In this document: in pieces, positions 26,201 through 38,152 of the stretch
How positions within the stretch are numbered: position 1 is the stretch's first letter
Layout of the letters: each line of letters starts with the position of its first letter
From: Pyrocephalus nanus
Lineage: Eukaryota > Chordata > Aves > Passeriformes > Tyrannidae
Direction of reading: 5' to 3'
Assembly: GCA_038380795.1 (NCBI GenBank)
Contig: CM076262.1
Coordinates: 186,001-250,000, forward strand
DNA: 64,000 nucleotides
Notes under the pieces: model-generated
Seen by the model: only the letters and a program-made list of their open reading frames with translations
Database searches by the model: none
Told to the model about the DNA's origin: nothing
Made by a program: the position numbers and the translations under genes

Positions 26201-27479
26201 AAACATTGCCTCCTTCACCCAGGAGGACCATCTGGCTGTCTCCCCTGAAGTCTTGGATAGCTGTAGCTGTGGACTAACCTGCTTCAGCTATTCTTACACT
26301 TTTACATCCCTTAAAAGTTTGCTAAAAATCGCCAAGGAAGTAAATTTCAAAAATTTCCCCTCGCTTGACACTTTCAGCACTTGTCACAGTATTAGAATTT
26401 CTTTGTGACATCCAGCAATATCTTTTTACTGCTAATCAAAGAGATTACACTTTTGTCTTTGCTTTAGTAGACATGAAAAATACTTGATCATAATCTAGTT
26501 TATAGTTTATAAAAACCCAAAAGGCAATTCTCCAGGCAAGATCTCTACATATGTAGTCTCCACTTTAGAATTTAAAAATCTCTACAAAACAAATCTTAGA
26601 TCATGTCTTCTAAATATCTTTTTCTGCTTTATAATGTCTTTGGTCTGTCTGTATCAATGTCATTCCTAAATCTGGATATATTACTTCAGATGAGCTTTCC
26701 CACTATTGAAGGGAATAATTTCTTGAGTTTTATGCAGAATATTTTTCAAAGAGTCATTCTGAAATTTTATGATAGCCTTGAGTCCAATTAGCTTTATCCT
26801 AGAGAACCTTTGCATCCATACAACAGCCTATAGTCAGTTTGTCTTTATGCTGCATTGATAACTTTGATTTTTTTCTTCCTGGGAACGGTACTTTGCAGTT
26901 TTCTTGACTGAATTGGGTCCTGATGATTTTTGCTATAGCTCCCATTTGTAAAGATCATCCTGAAGACTGGTCCTTGTCCCAAAGGTATTTTTGATTACTC
27001 CTATTTTGTGATGACTCTTTTCATCCACATATTTTTTATTTCCTTATTTAAGTTAGTGTAAGTATAGAATAAAGTCATGCTGAAACAGCCTCATATAAGA
27101 TTATTTTTGGATTAACCTGTTTTTAGTAAAGAACTGAGAAAAAGCCCTAACTTTTTTCCAGAAACAGTTTCTTTCCATTTGAACTGTATTTTTCTCATTT
27201 CTGTAAGAGAACATCCCATATAAACCTATATGTAAAAAATATACAATAAATGATGTACTATTTCCCATTGACTACCAGAGCATCCATTCTGATAAAGAAG
27301 CAAATTATATTATTATTGACATAAGTATGCTGGCTGTTTTTTCAGATCTTACTATCTCTTAGGAGCTTACAAAATGTTTGATTGTAAAAAAAAAATCAGA
27401 CTTTCCACATACTGAAATCTGACTGATATTTATAAATTTCCAGTTCTTCTTTCACCTTCCTTTTAAGAAAAAAATACTA
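23297..27479. other. AT-rich non-coding stretch, no gene seen
   Basis: No gene is supported. Homopolymer A and T runs are frequent (for example T runs near 24230-24243 and 24648-24656). The 85-89-bp tandem duplication at 25.4 kb is described separately. The segment 26600-27250 may contain further relics of the ancient LINE suspected just downstream. Confidence 0.5.
25365..25538. repeat. two-copy tandem duplication, 85-89-bp unit
   Basis: Copy 1 (25365-25453) and copy 2 (25454-25538) both start GCAGAATGGAAAAGTGAAC and end with TATAGGCATTTGTGT. They differ mainly in the length of the internal A-rich stretch (A13TAAAA versus CA12) and by one T/G change after GTGAAC. The near-identity points to a recent duplication. 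The minus-strand 65-codon frame here repeats its peptide twice for this reason and is not a gene. Confidence 0.95.
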
Positions 27480-28080
27480 TTTGCTTGTATTCAATACCCT
27501 GGGACTCTTCTCATGCTCAGTAGTTTGTCTAAGAGAATGACTAATGATTACAGGATTGTATTAGCTAGTTCCTTAAGTACCTTGGGGAGAATTTTATCTG
27601 AGCCTGTGGATTTGAATGCATCTAATCTATCTACACTTTTAAAGCTATTTTTTTATATATTCTGCCTATGTCTGTCTCCATGTTAAAATTATTTTTCCTC
27701 AGAGTCTGGTCACAATTAAACTCTTTTTTTCTTTGTTTTTATTTTGCTTGCAAAGAATGAAGTGAGTGTGAGGCAGCATTGACTACTTCAGCTTTCCTTG
27801 CACCATCCATTATTTTTATTTTTCCATCAAACAAATAATAGGACTAAGATGTCTTCTTCTTAGTTTAAATATAGATGTGGAACTAGTTTTGTTGCTTTGT
27901 TTGATCTCATGGTAGTTTTTGATTGTTTTCATTCCTGGTCTCTTTTGATACTGTCTTTTCAAAAAGTATTCTTTTTTAATTCACTCACATTCTTTTCTAA
28001 TGCATTTGCTGCTTTGCTCTAGTTTTATATAGTTATTTGTAGATTTAAAAGCCTTTCAAGAATCTGAAGGTCACCCAAAG
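27480..28080 (-). mobile_element. ancient CR1/L3-like LINE relic, antisense (tentative)
   Basis: Several blocks follow, in order, the antisense of the reverse transcriptase region of old amniote CR1/L3 elements: TTCCTTAAGTACCTTGGGG (27571-27589), ATTTTATCTGAGCCTGTGG and ATTTGAATGCATCTAA (27591-27626), then GACTACTTCAGCTTTCC (27781). Divergence is very high, so the call depends on collinearity of short blocks recalled from the family. It may extend left to about 26600. Confidence 0.4.
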
Positions 28081-31000
28081 GGTGCAGTTCTAGGTGGCTG
28101 CTTTGGCGAATATTGTGTGCCTTTATCTATATTATAAATATACACATGTGTATTTATTCAAAATGTTTGTAGCTGTTTCTAGTAGATATAATGCAGTCTT
28201 AGGTCACTGAGGTAGCGTACCTTTCAAATGTTTCATCCTGGATGTTCACTCCTGTTGAAAAGCAAAGCAAGTGTTGGAGAGCATTATATAGGATGGAGAT
28301 CGGCCTCTGTATAAATGAATGTCACTCATTATGTGGGCAATAATGAAAGGAAACAGAGGAAACAACTCAAATATGTTTTTGTGATAGGAGTTGATGTAAC
28401 CAATGAAATGTTGATTTTCTTTGAATTCTTAATGAAAAGTTATTTAATGTTTCTTGGAATAAGAAATTGCACTCACTCACCAACTCATCCACTCACCCAC
28501 CCACCCACCCAACCAAAAGAACACTTGAACATAACTTTAGAAAGTAAAGAGGTTAGTACTGAAGTGGCTAACCTTTTGACTGTAGCAGTGACAACACGCA
28601 TCTGCTCTGAAAAAAAGAATAAATTCTGAAACAGTCAGTTATATAAAATGATCTTCCAGAAAGTTGGCTAGGAAAATGTCCTGATTGTGCTAAAATAGCG
28701 CTGACAAAAAATAGCTGAGGAAGATGAAATTGCACTTGAAATACAGTTGAATGTGCCTTTGGACAAGTGATTGGACTCAAAGTTTTCTTTGCCCAGTTCT
28801 TGCTGAAAAAGACAATCATAAATTCTTGAATTCAGCATGTTCAGATCAAGGTTTCTGTCATGAAAACCTTTTTCTTTATTTCTGTCTCTTTCTTCTCTCA
28901 TGAATTATTAGCTGAAAGAAGGAGGTCTTACTGACTACAAATAGTTTTTTATCATTATTCTATATTTCATTGTTTATTTAATCAACACATATCAACTCAT
29001 TAATTCCACAATTATCTGGTGGAATTATCAGATGTGAATTAACAAATCTCTGTAGACTATATTACCTAAAGATGTTTAAATTCTGAGAAACTATAAAAGA
29101 AAAAAGAAGAGCAATGCTTTATATCACAGGTGTCCAACTTTCTCTTTCCATTTTTTTTCCTAGTGACATGCCTTTTATTTTTTTCTTTGACAGTCATGCA
29201 CATAATCAAGCTGCACACCACTGATGGGAGCCTTCCTTTTACAACCTTTCATGTATAACAAAACAATTGCATACTATATTGTATTAAATTGCTTAAAGGA
29301 CTGACAATATGATTATCAAGACTAAGCAATGGGCTAGAATTAAAATACTTCATAACTGTGGATAAAATACCGTCATTATCAGTTATCTTATATGGTTATC
29401 TTATCAGAATAGTATCTGGAAGACAGCTATCTGATTTTGACACACAAAATAATCATCAAAAATATCTGCCTCAAAATACAAACAAATATTGATACACCAC
29501 TAAGAATGCAGGAACATGGCCACAGCCAGGAATAATGATATGCTTGTAGCATAGCAGATGTTGTAGAAAATGGAGAACAAGGGAAATGTTAAATGATATC
29601 TTAATATATATTTTGTAGATTCAGTTCCCTTAGCTTTTTTATCCAATGCCCTCCTACGTAATTTCTGAGTTTCTTGGAAATATTTTTCTATTGAATACAC
29701 TAAAATTTCCATAAAATGAACCATCAGGAGTGAGAAATCACTGCATATATAATACATATGAGAATAAATAGTTTTCCTGTATTTACCTGAACACATATTA
29801 TTCCAAGGAAGGGACAGAACAAATACTATTAATCTCCCTATAACCAGTAATGAAGGAATCCCTGAATTTTTGGTCAAGAACCCTCAGCTTCAACCTGCTA
29901 ATATCTGAAATTTGAGTTTGAAATAACATCATTTACATATGTATTTTACTTAAATGACCAGGACACATACTGTGTTTTCTCTTTGTCATTCTTACTCTGC
30001 AGTAGCAATACAAAGAGATATATTCTCAGCTCAGGCTCGCATGCTTGATCACCACGGATGTGATACTGAATGCCATTTGGTGTGAGACAGCATAAGGCAA
30101 AGGCAACTGATATTATGAAAAACAAGTCAAGGGCATGGCAGATGCAAAATTTCTTGGGTAAGAAGTTAAAAGTTAAAGAAGTTAAAAAGTAAACAGGTTT
30201 TTTCAATCTACTCTGTGACAGGACATTTAAACACAGCCAACCTCATGTAAATAGTAGCCTAATACGATTACATAAAACAGAGGAAGAGGGCAGGCAAATT
30301 GGGAGCTAGGCTCTTTTGTAAGTTGTTAAACTCCCCTGCCTTGCAGCAGGAAAATTGGCCAGTGAAGTTATGGACAAGAATCTCCTCATTCCATCTCTAA
30401 TGAATATAGTTTTTTTACTGTAGTTTTTTTTTTGCTTTGGCAAAAATGAGTGGAATCATTTAGGGTCTTATGTACTGTAGTGCAATTTATGTTCCTTTTG
30501 TACCTTCTGGTGAAAATATGTGCCCCGTGGAAAACTCCTGACTTGCCTGGAAACCAGACAACTTATCCTAAATGTGACAGGAACCTGACAGCTGCAGTGC
30601 AATGTAAATAATTATTTGGGGTTATGAAGACAAATATATTCTGTCAGAGTCTAAGAAGTGATAGTGATTAGCAGGTGAAGCGGTATTTGCACAGCGTGGT
30701 GCTGGGTTCTCTCTTACTTTGGCTTGGCTTTTTACACAGTAGGGGCAAGGTCCTTTAAAAGGACCAAAATGTACAATGTGGATGAGACATGGAGAGGTAA
30801 AGACAAGGGGAAGCCTGGGAGTGAGTAATGTATGATTATGGTATCTCGATTGCCAAATTAATCTTCTGAATATCAAATAGATATTTGAAAAACTAATAGG
30901 ACAATTCTGAAAGCCATAGCCTATAGCCAAGAGAAGTTGGACTAGTAAGTACACAAAAACTTGGTCTTGTCACATGAAGCTACAAAACTAGGTATCAAAG

Positions 31001-34000
31001 CATAGCTGTTGTTCTGAGAACAGAGTGATTTTAAAGTTCTGTATTGTTTTTAATGTGGTATAATTTTGGAGAATATTGCTTTGTTTGCTTTTCTCTCTCA
31101 AACCATTTTTGAGACCAGAATTTCTCATAGTAATGTCAAATTGGGATTAGTTAACTATTTCCTTAGGGAACATATATCTGTACCTGTCCCGGAGATACAT
31201 GAACACTGAAAAAGGAATAATTTTTCAATGACACTTATTTATGCAGGTTTCATAGTGTAAAATGAGAAAGATAACTTCTTTTAAAAGAGTGAAGAATCAT
31301 TTTCTGAAATGCTTAGTGTGCCTGTGTATTTAAACACAGTGAAAATTTATATTATTCCCAGCTATTAATCATTAACCGTGGTGAATAAGTTGAATGCAAA
31401 CCACATTTTTTATGGTCTTCCACATAAAACCTGACATTGTGTGTTCTCTGTAAAGGGTGTCTATTCAAAGCAATAAATATTTTACTAAATAAGCTTATAA
31501 ATTTTTTCTTTAATCATAAATATTCTGAAAATACATACCAGGGAAATTCTCACAGTTTTAAGCTAGAATTCTTAAAAAGGCATGCCTTTTATTAAATTAC
31601 AAAGTTAGCTAGTAAATGGTCAAACATATTTCACAGGGATAGAGGACTGATACTACTGCTGGTTAAACTGGTTAAATTCCTTTGTTAATTCTAGGGTAAG
31701 TATAGTAGAGTACCTGATATGTTTGCAACAGTTTATGTTAGGCCTCTTCTTCCTTAGCTGCTAGCGAAACTCTGTCACAGGGTCTGTGTTTAAGGCATGA
31801 GTTGCTCAGTGGGCCATTTAATTACAGGGCTGTAGAGAACAAAAATAATATTATAATCATAGAATAATATAGAATTAGAACTTTAAAGCCTTACTCCAAA
31901 GTGTGGAATCACACCAAGAAATTGCAAATGCCACGGTATTCGTAGTTGGAAATTTTCCAAGTTATTTCCTTCCACCTTGTGAGAAACATCACACAGAGCT
32001 TCTTACACCTAATTTATTTTGGTTAACAACATGTCACTGCACTTTCAATTTCAAGGAAAACTTCATTTCCATAGGATGGAGCTTTGCAGCAGCCAGAGCA
32101 TTAAAATAGTGAGCATATAGTAGCTTACAGCTCTCTAGCATTCACCTTGGTTAAGAGAGTTCATTTCTCTTTTTCTGACAATACATTTACCAGAAACTGT
32201 ATTTCTCAAATTCTTCTAGAAGCCTTTATGTAAGACATCAAGTTATGTCATGACACAAATACTGGAAATAATCTAATGGTGTCTGGATGACATGATTCCT
32301 CTGTAGACAAGACACCAAAATAAAAATAGTAATAAGATAAAGAACTGATAAACTCTTACTGATCTGAACTACTACATCTTTTCACACTGACTTCTTTCCT
32401 TTTTTTGGTATCCATGTCAGTAAAACAGAATTCTGCACAAAAGCAAAAGTCAGAGAAGAGTTAGATCACCCTTTTCTTCCCACTATATCACCTATTTCTC
32501 ACTGTTAGACTTTTGATTGGAAATACATAACATAACTGCTGACAACCACGAACACTGACTTTCCTTTTTATTCCCCAGAGAGAGATCAGCATATTACAGA
32601 ACTAGTTCTTATTACAGACTTTATTGCAAAATTATCTATGAGACATTGCACCCATGGATTATGTCTGAAACACAGTGAACAAGTAGAAGAAGAAACTCTG
32701 TATGCAGAGCCTTTGGTAGCTGTGTTGAGTACTTTTAGCAAACAATGGGTTTTGTTATAAACATGAAACATTGTTGGTGGACTGAAAATGGAATACTTCA
32801 GCATCTTCAAAGAATTTCAAATTAACATATTTCAAGTTCAGAATTAAGTATTTTATTTATCTAGTTTATAACTAAAAAAAAAACCTCATTCTATTTTCTG
32901 GACTATTTTTTTTTGAGTAACATAGGCCATATGCCCTAATGACAAAATTTTTACTTTTGGAGTCTTATTAGTTTAAAAACTACTTTCTAGAAGATACCAA
33001 GTCCTGATTTAAAAACTCAGAGAACATGGGAAACACTTAAAGGGGAAGCAGAAGTGTCAAGGTACTGGGAAATTCAGTGGGCAAGTTTTTACCTGTTTGA
33101 GTTGGAGGTAATTTAGTGACACCCATTACACTCAGCCAGAAGGAAGGGTGGGAGAATGTTACTCCATATAATTTTTAGTTGTTGTTTTTAAAGCATGAAC
33201 TAGCAGTAATAATAGCTGATAAGAATCATGTTTCATGTAGTTAGAGAGGTTCTGTAAAATGGTAAGGAAATTGTTGACAAAATTACAGAATGACATTTTG
33301 AAAGACAGTAACATGAGAAAAGAAAACCTTACATAGCTTAATTTAATGTGCTAAATGGATTAACATGATTCTAAAGTCTTATTCTAAAACTTTGAAGTAG
33401 TTACATATTACTTTTTCATTAAGGTAATTGAACCAATCCATCCAAAAACTTTTACTTAGTTATCATTTTCTGTTAACATTCCAATTAATTGCATTAGGAA
33501 ATAGTCTAAGGCTGTTGCAGAGTATATGTTAATATTTAATAATTATGTGGTATTATTTAATTCTGTCTGAACAAGTTAACCTTAGAATAGTCCCTGGTAG
33601 TGATGTCAATATTACTGGCTACTTGCTACTATATTATCCTACATTGACTAATTCAACATTCATGTATGACAGAGCAGAATCAGATTCAGACAGTGACTTC
33701 TAGTTTAGCAATGAAGACACGTTACATGGAACTATGACTGAAGGAATATCAAAAGCTCATTTAAAATATCCCAAGCCCCATGATTCCTTTTTGCACAGAG
33801 AAGCTTTTGCGTCTTGGCTAAAATTATGTACTTCAGATACCCAGTAATTATTCTAGCTACCACAGTTATTTCTGCCAGCTGGGCAAATAATATCCTGTGA
33901 ATATTCACTTTTAAATGAATTCTTTCACTGTACTGGCTGCATTATGTTCTCCTTTTTGTGAATATTCTAGCAAATGAGTTGCTGGAAAGAATATATGCCA

Positions 34001-35039
34001 GTGAGAATAATTTTCCATTGCAATGACAGATTATTCAAATAAAATTAATAATTAATTCAACAAATTAAATATTTATACTTTCAATTCTTGGCTTCTCAGT
34101 CCCTGGGAATTCTTTGTGTTCAGAGAATTCCTAGTGTATCCCAATTGCTTCAGTTGCTCTGGTCTTCCAGTCACTGATGTAAGAAGATTTTTTTTCTATG
34201 AATTTGTACCCATGGAAAGTAGAATAGAATTGTAATTTCATCTTTAAAATACACTCACAATACTTATTTTGTGAATATCTTATTCACCACTCTCTGAAGA
34301 AAATAGTCTTTGAATAATTACTATATTTGAGAAATATGGTTGTGAATAATTCATATAGAAGAAGGAAGATAAATTTGCCCGTATATCTCTTCCAAATAAT
34401 TAATCACAGACTCAGAGTTTTCTTCCTGATAGGAATTGTTGGTCAACAAGAATCATTTAAGGAGATTCACAGTTGGTGTGAATTCTGTGGCTGTATTTGT
34501 ATATGTAAATTTTAATGTTTTTATTATCATCTCAACTCTTCTAAATGAAACAATGTACATTTTACCTTTAGGTTTTCTGCTTCTTTAGCATCTTTTTTTT
34601 TGTAGAACTGAGGTTTGTTTGTTTACAGTAAGACTAATAATAATAAACTGAGAATTGTTAGGTCGATTTTAAGAAAAATGTTAATCACTTATTAAGGTCA
34701 CCTTTTTGAAAAAATTACTTGTGGTGATTACAAGATTAAAAAAAGAAAAACTATGGAGGGATATGCAAATTAAATTTACATTAATTACATTTCTCTGAAT
34801 GACAAGGACTAATCAAATTATTTTAAAATGAGAGAGTTAATCCTGAACTGGTGTTTTGCAGCTGACTTTAATTGTCATAGTAATATCATAATGAATCGTA
34901 ATATTATTATATTCCCAATATCAGCATGTCTTTCAAGTGTGACTACAAAAATAATTTGCTATTAGTTTCAAGACTGTGTTACTTTTTTTGTATCCAAAAC
35001 AACAACAACAAAAACAAAACAGAAAACAAAAAGTTTGCA
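28081..35039. other. AT-rich non-coding stretch, no gene seen
   Basis: About 7 kb with no gene that I can support. The longest frames (29500-29877 minus, 125 codons; 30622-30954 minus, 110 codons) show no known domain. The block 30640-30950 is somewhat GC-richer, with a palindrome GGTCCTTTAAAAGGACC at 30749-30765, and may be an unrecognised LTR or other repeat. Confidence 0.5.
28471..28514. repeat. CACT/CACC simple repeat
   Basis: Imperfect tetranucleotide repeat going from ACTC/CACT units into CCAC units. The plus-strand frame across it gives a short H/P/T-rich peptide that is a by-product. Confidence 0.85.
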
Positions 35040-35222
35040 TTTTTCTCTGAAACCAGAGGTGCTACCACCATCAGTGATGGTCCTGGCCTTGGCCAGTGGT
35101 GAGTCTGTCTTGGAGCTAGCTGACATTGGATCTGTTGGACCTGGGGGAAGCTTCTGGCAGCTTCTCACAGAAGCCACCCCTGCAGCTTCCCTGCTACCAC
35201 AATCTATCCATGCAAACCCAGT
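35040..35222 (-). mobile_element. avian LTR-like repeat, family B, 5' fragment, antisense
   Basis: This is a second copy of the beginning of the element at 55650-57204, in the opposite orientation. Read on the minus strand, both copies share in order: GTAGCAGGGAAGCT / GTAGCAAGGAGGCT, a GAAGCTTCC block, the CCAATGTCAGCTAGCTCCAAGAC / CCAGTGCCAGCTGGCTCCAAGAC block (in part), CACCACTGGCCAAG / CACCACTGACCAAG and GTAGCACCTCT. Even translated, the two line up (ASVRSCQKLPPG versus ASLRSFQKLPHC), which shows common descent rather than a protein gene. Only about 180 bases of the element remain; the other side ends in an A/C-rich stretch at 34990-35040. Confidence 0.75.
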
Positions 35223-36166
35223 ATGGATAGATAGGCTTCTGGTAAATCTCTCTGGCTTCCTTTATTTTTAATCTTTAGTATAACTGAAATGTACTGTGTT
35301 GCAGACTCCTTAGAAATATGGTTTTACTTTTAGTTTTCTTCAGGAACTTATTTCAAAATTGCTTTCTAAACTCCAGTGATACTTATTTTTTTCTCAATGC
35401 ATTTCCTAGTTAGATATTGTACTACATTTATTCTGATTTCATGCATCTCTTGGGCCTATTTCAATTTTCTCTTCCATCTGAGAGGTCTTTAAGCATTTCA
35501 ACACTGTAATCACGTCCAGGGAAGACATAAGACCTTTCCTTTGCTTTTACAGACGAAGGAGTCAGCTTGAATTTGCTTTTGGCCATAGTATACAAAATAA
35601 GCTGAGGTATCTCTCTACCTGCTATGCAAATATATCCCTAGGACTAAAATTGTCAGCGGTCAGCATAATATTTAAGATCCTTAGAACTGGTAATGGGTTC
35701 ACTATTAAATCCAAGTAAAACCAAAAATTTATAGGGAACTTCATTAACTGCTCCAGTACTGTGGCCAGTTATGAAGATTCCAAAAACTGGAAGAAAAATA
35801 TGAGAAAATTATTTTATAATATCCTGAAATCAAAACTGATATAACCAGAAGATTTCTAATTGAACTAAATATCATAACATATTCCCATAAGACATTCCAG
35901 CTCCAAAGAAAAAGGAAGTTTGATCTTGATAACAACCTCGCAAAGCTCTAGAAGCATCTGTAGCCTCATAGTCCCAAAAATACGGCCTCGAAAATGCTAG
36001 TAATGGGCCACAATCTTTGTAAGAACAGCAAAAGCCTATAAGGCTTGCTCTGTACTTCCTTGGTCCACTCCGAGAACGATCAGATGACGTAGATCACCTT
36101 TGCCTAGTGGTGTGGGGTGATGCCTACTGTTACCATAGTGCTGATATATTTATGGCAATAATGGAT
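35223..36166. other. non-coding stretch, no gene seen
   Basis: AT-rich sequence between two LTR pieces. No gene or repeat is recognised. Confidence 0.55.
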
Positions 36167-36774
36167 TGTCACAGTCCAATCCCAGCCAGCAGCCCAGCCC
36201 CATGTGGCAGCTCATTGTTCAGGCAGTCCCCTGGGTGGGACAGCAGAGAGAACTGAAAGGGTAAAAGTGGGAAAACTCATGGTTGAGATAAAGGCAGTTT
36301 AACAAGTAAAGGAAAAGCTGTGCACAAACAAAGCAAAACAAGGGATTTGTTTACCACTTTCCATGTGCAGCAGGTGTTCAGCATCCCCAGGAAAGCAGGG
36401 CTCCATCACATGTGGTGGTGACTTGGGAAGACAAACACCATCACTCCAAACATCCTTGTCCTTTACTTCTTTTCCCTCCACTTGATATGCTAAGCATGAT
36501 GACATATGGTCTGGGATATTCCTGAGGGCAACTGGGGAATTGGGGTCAGCTGTCCTGGCTGTGTCCCCTTCCAACTGTTTGTGCACCATCAGCCTCCTCA
36601 CTGGTGGGGGAGGGGGGAGAGAGGCAAAAAAGGCCTGGACTCTGAGTAAGCTTTGATGAGCAGTATCTAAAACATCCCTGTGTTATCAGCACTGTTTTTA
36701 GATGACATCCAAAACACAGCCCCATACCAGTTACTGTGGAGAAAATTTCCTCTATCCCAGCCAAATGCAGCACA
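36167..36774 (-). mobile_element. avian ERV LTR, family A, near full length, antisense
   Basis: This is the best copy of family A, about 608 bases with TG...CA ends: plus strand TGTCACAG at 36167 and CAGCACA ending at 36774. Read on the minus strand it runs U3 (GTTATC…AAAACATC region, then CTGACCCCAATTCCCC near 36550-36535), the former promoter, then R-U5 with GATGGAGCCCTGC, CTTGTTTTGCTTTG, TATCTCAACC and CTTTTACCCTT. The TATA position reads GCATATCAAG, a decayed form of the family's GCATATAAAG. A former CRE reads TGATGACA at 36497-36504 (the intact motif is TGACGTCA), consistent with CpG decay. No internal retroviral sequence flanks it, so it is a solo LTR. No target-site duplication is obvious. 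Family class names are not assigned because I cannot search a repeat library. Confidence 0.8.
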
Positions 36775-37388
36775 TAACTAAGCCCATCTGTAGCTATGGT
36801 GTGCAGCAGAACAAGCTATCTGTGACACTGAAGAAGGATTGTGGCATAGGTGAGTGGAGCCAATGGGTAACCACATGGACCTTCAAAGTTCAGGCCCAGG
36901 CCCTCAGCTCTAGACACTAATCACAAATGGTCAATTATCTGTTACTTAGCAGACAGTAAAACCAGTTTTAGGGGGTCTAAGAGAACAAGGAAATATTCAA
37001 TGTGTAATAAATATTAATTATGTAATATAATTGAGGGCAGATGAAGAACAAACAAGTAACCCGATGGTTTTGACAAGCACTTAAAAATACATCGGTCCAT
37101 AGACCAGAAAGAAAGGCAGCATCCAAGGCTACTAGTACCACCATACTATTTTTGGACTTGTGATACTGGCTTTATCAATACACTGGAGGAGTGAAAATAA
37201 AATAAATCAGGATAATTAAGCATATTATTAATGCAAGTTAGCCGTATTAAGTGTATAATTTGGCTTGCCAGTATTAACATCAGTTTAACTGGACTAATAA
37301 TAATTTTGATTACATTATCAATAATTTCTTCACTCTTCTTAGCACCATAAGAGTCTGTCATCTGCAAGAGCTATAGCGCAACACACCT

Positions 37389-38152
37389 GTGGGATGATGG
37401 ATTGGGAGGAGAATACAATTTAGAGGAGACTAAGAATTCTAAAGTAACCTGCAGATGCTAGTGCCTGGATGGAATGCGGTCGACATGCTCCCCATACAGC
37501 GATAATCATCTGCTCAGAGGATGGAACGGAGCATGGCACGAGGCGAAGACTATGCAGCCTCTCTCCATGGAAATCCCAGCAGAGACAGGGAACATTGTGG
37601 TAATATTAAAGTTCATGAGACTGTACAATACCTGTCAGTCAAGGGAGAAACAAGGCATTCTGCTGCATGTTGAATCCCCTCCTCAGGTGCCAAGCCATGA
37701 CCATGCTCTGTTCCCACTGGTTATGGTGAGAGGACTTTACACCAATCAGAAATAAAAGGTGTTTATGACCAAAGCCACTCAAGCTCCCCCTAAATATAAA
37801 GAAATAGTATAAAAGTGAGGGGGAAAATTGATGAAGCCTCCATCAAAACTTTTGGGATCCGCTGAGCGGAGAGGCTATCTTCCCCTCCCCACAGACACAC
37901 CTATTGGGTAAGAATTACACATTACACGTGTCAAATACTGCTTTTAGGACTAGAGCTTGCGTTTGTGCTTATCTTATAAAATAGTAGTAGATTGCTTTGT
38001 ATTAGAGCTTGTGCTTGCTTAATAGTTGGTAGATTGCTTTAAAATAAGTTTTTGCAGTCAGACCCTATCAGTGACAGCTCTCAAACCTTATTAATCTGTC
38101 ACAGTTTTACTAATAAAGTGTTATTCTGGGAACTGCTAGAGTGAGTGTTTCC
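37389..38152 (+). mobile_element. ERV LTR, type C, sense (ends approximate)
   Basis: A TATA box AGTATAAAAG (37806-37815) and an AATAAA (38112-38117) lie about 300 bases apart on the plus strand, so R is long. U3 upstream (about 37440-37800) is GC-richer with CpGs, including a CCAAT at 37742-37746. Between TATA and AATAAA is a tandem repeat: two related units at 37951-38002 and 38003-38043 that share TAGAGCTTG and GTAGATTGCTTT. The AATAAA is followed by a GTGTTATTCTGGG stretch, fitting the GT-rich downstream element. The sequence beyond, to about 38365, is also unlike the AT-rich surroundings (ending with a C-rich run and CACTCGACAACA) and may be leader sequence of the same element or part of another LTR. 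Start and end are estimates. Confidence 0.6.
37951..38043 (+). repeat. two-unit tandem repeat inside LTR C
   Basis: Unit 1 (37951-38002) and unit 2 (38003-38043) both begin TAGAGCTTG and both end near AGATTGCTTT; unit 2 is about 11 bases shorter. It lies in the presumed R region. Confidence 0.8.

Noticed and set aside
28471..28514. CCCACC repeat as a possible telomere-like or CRISPR-like repeat
   Set aside because: The units are imperfect CACT/CACC simple sequence, not TTAGGG, and have no spacers.
29500..29877. 125-codon minus-strand frame with hydrophobic stretches
   Set aside because: AT-rich codons alone give such peptides. I see no known family, promoter or splice context.
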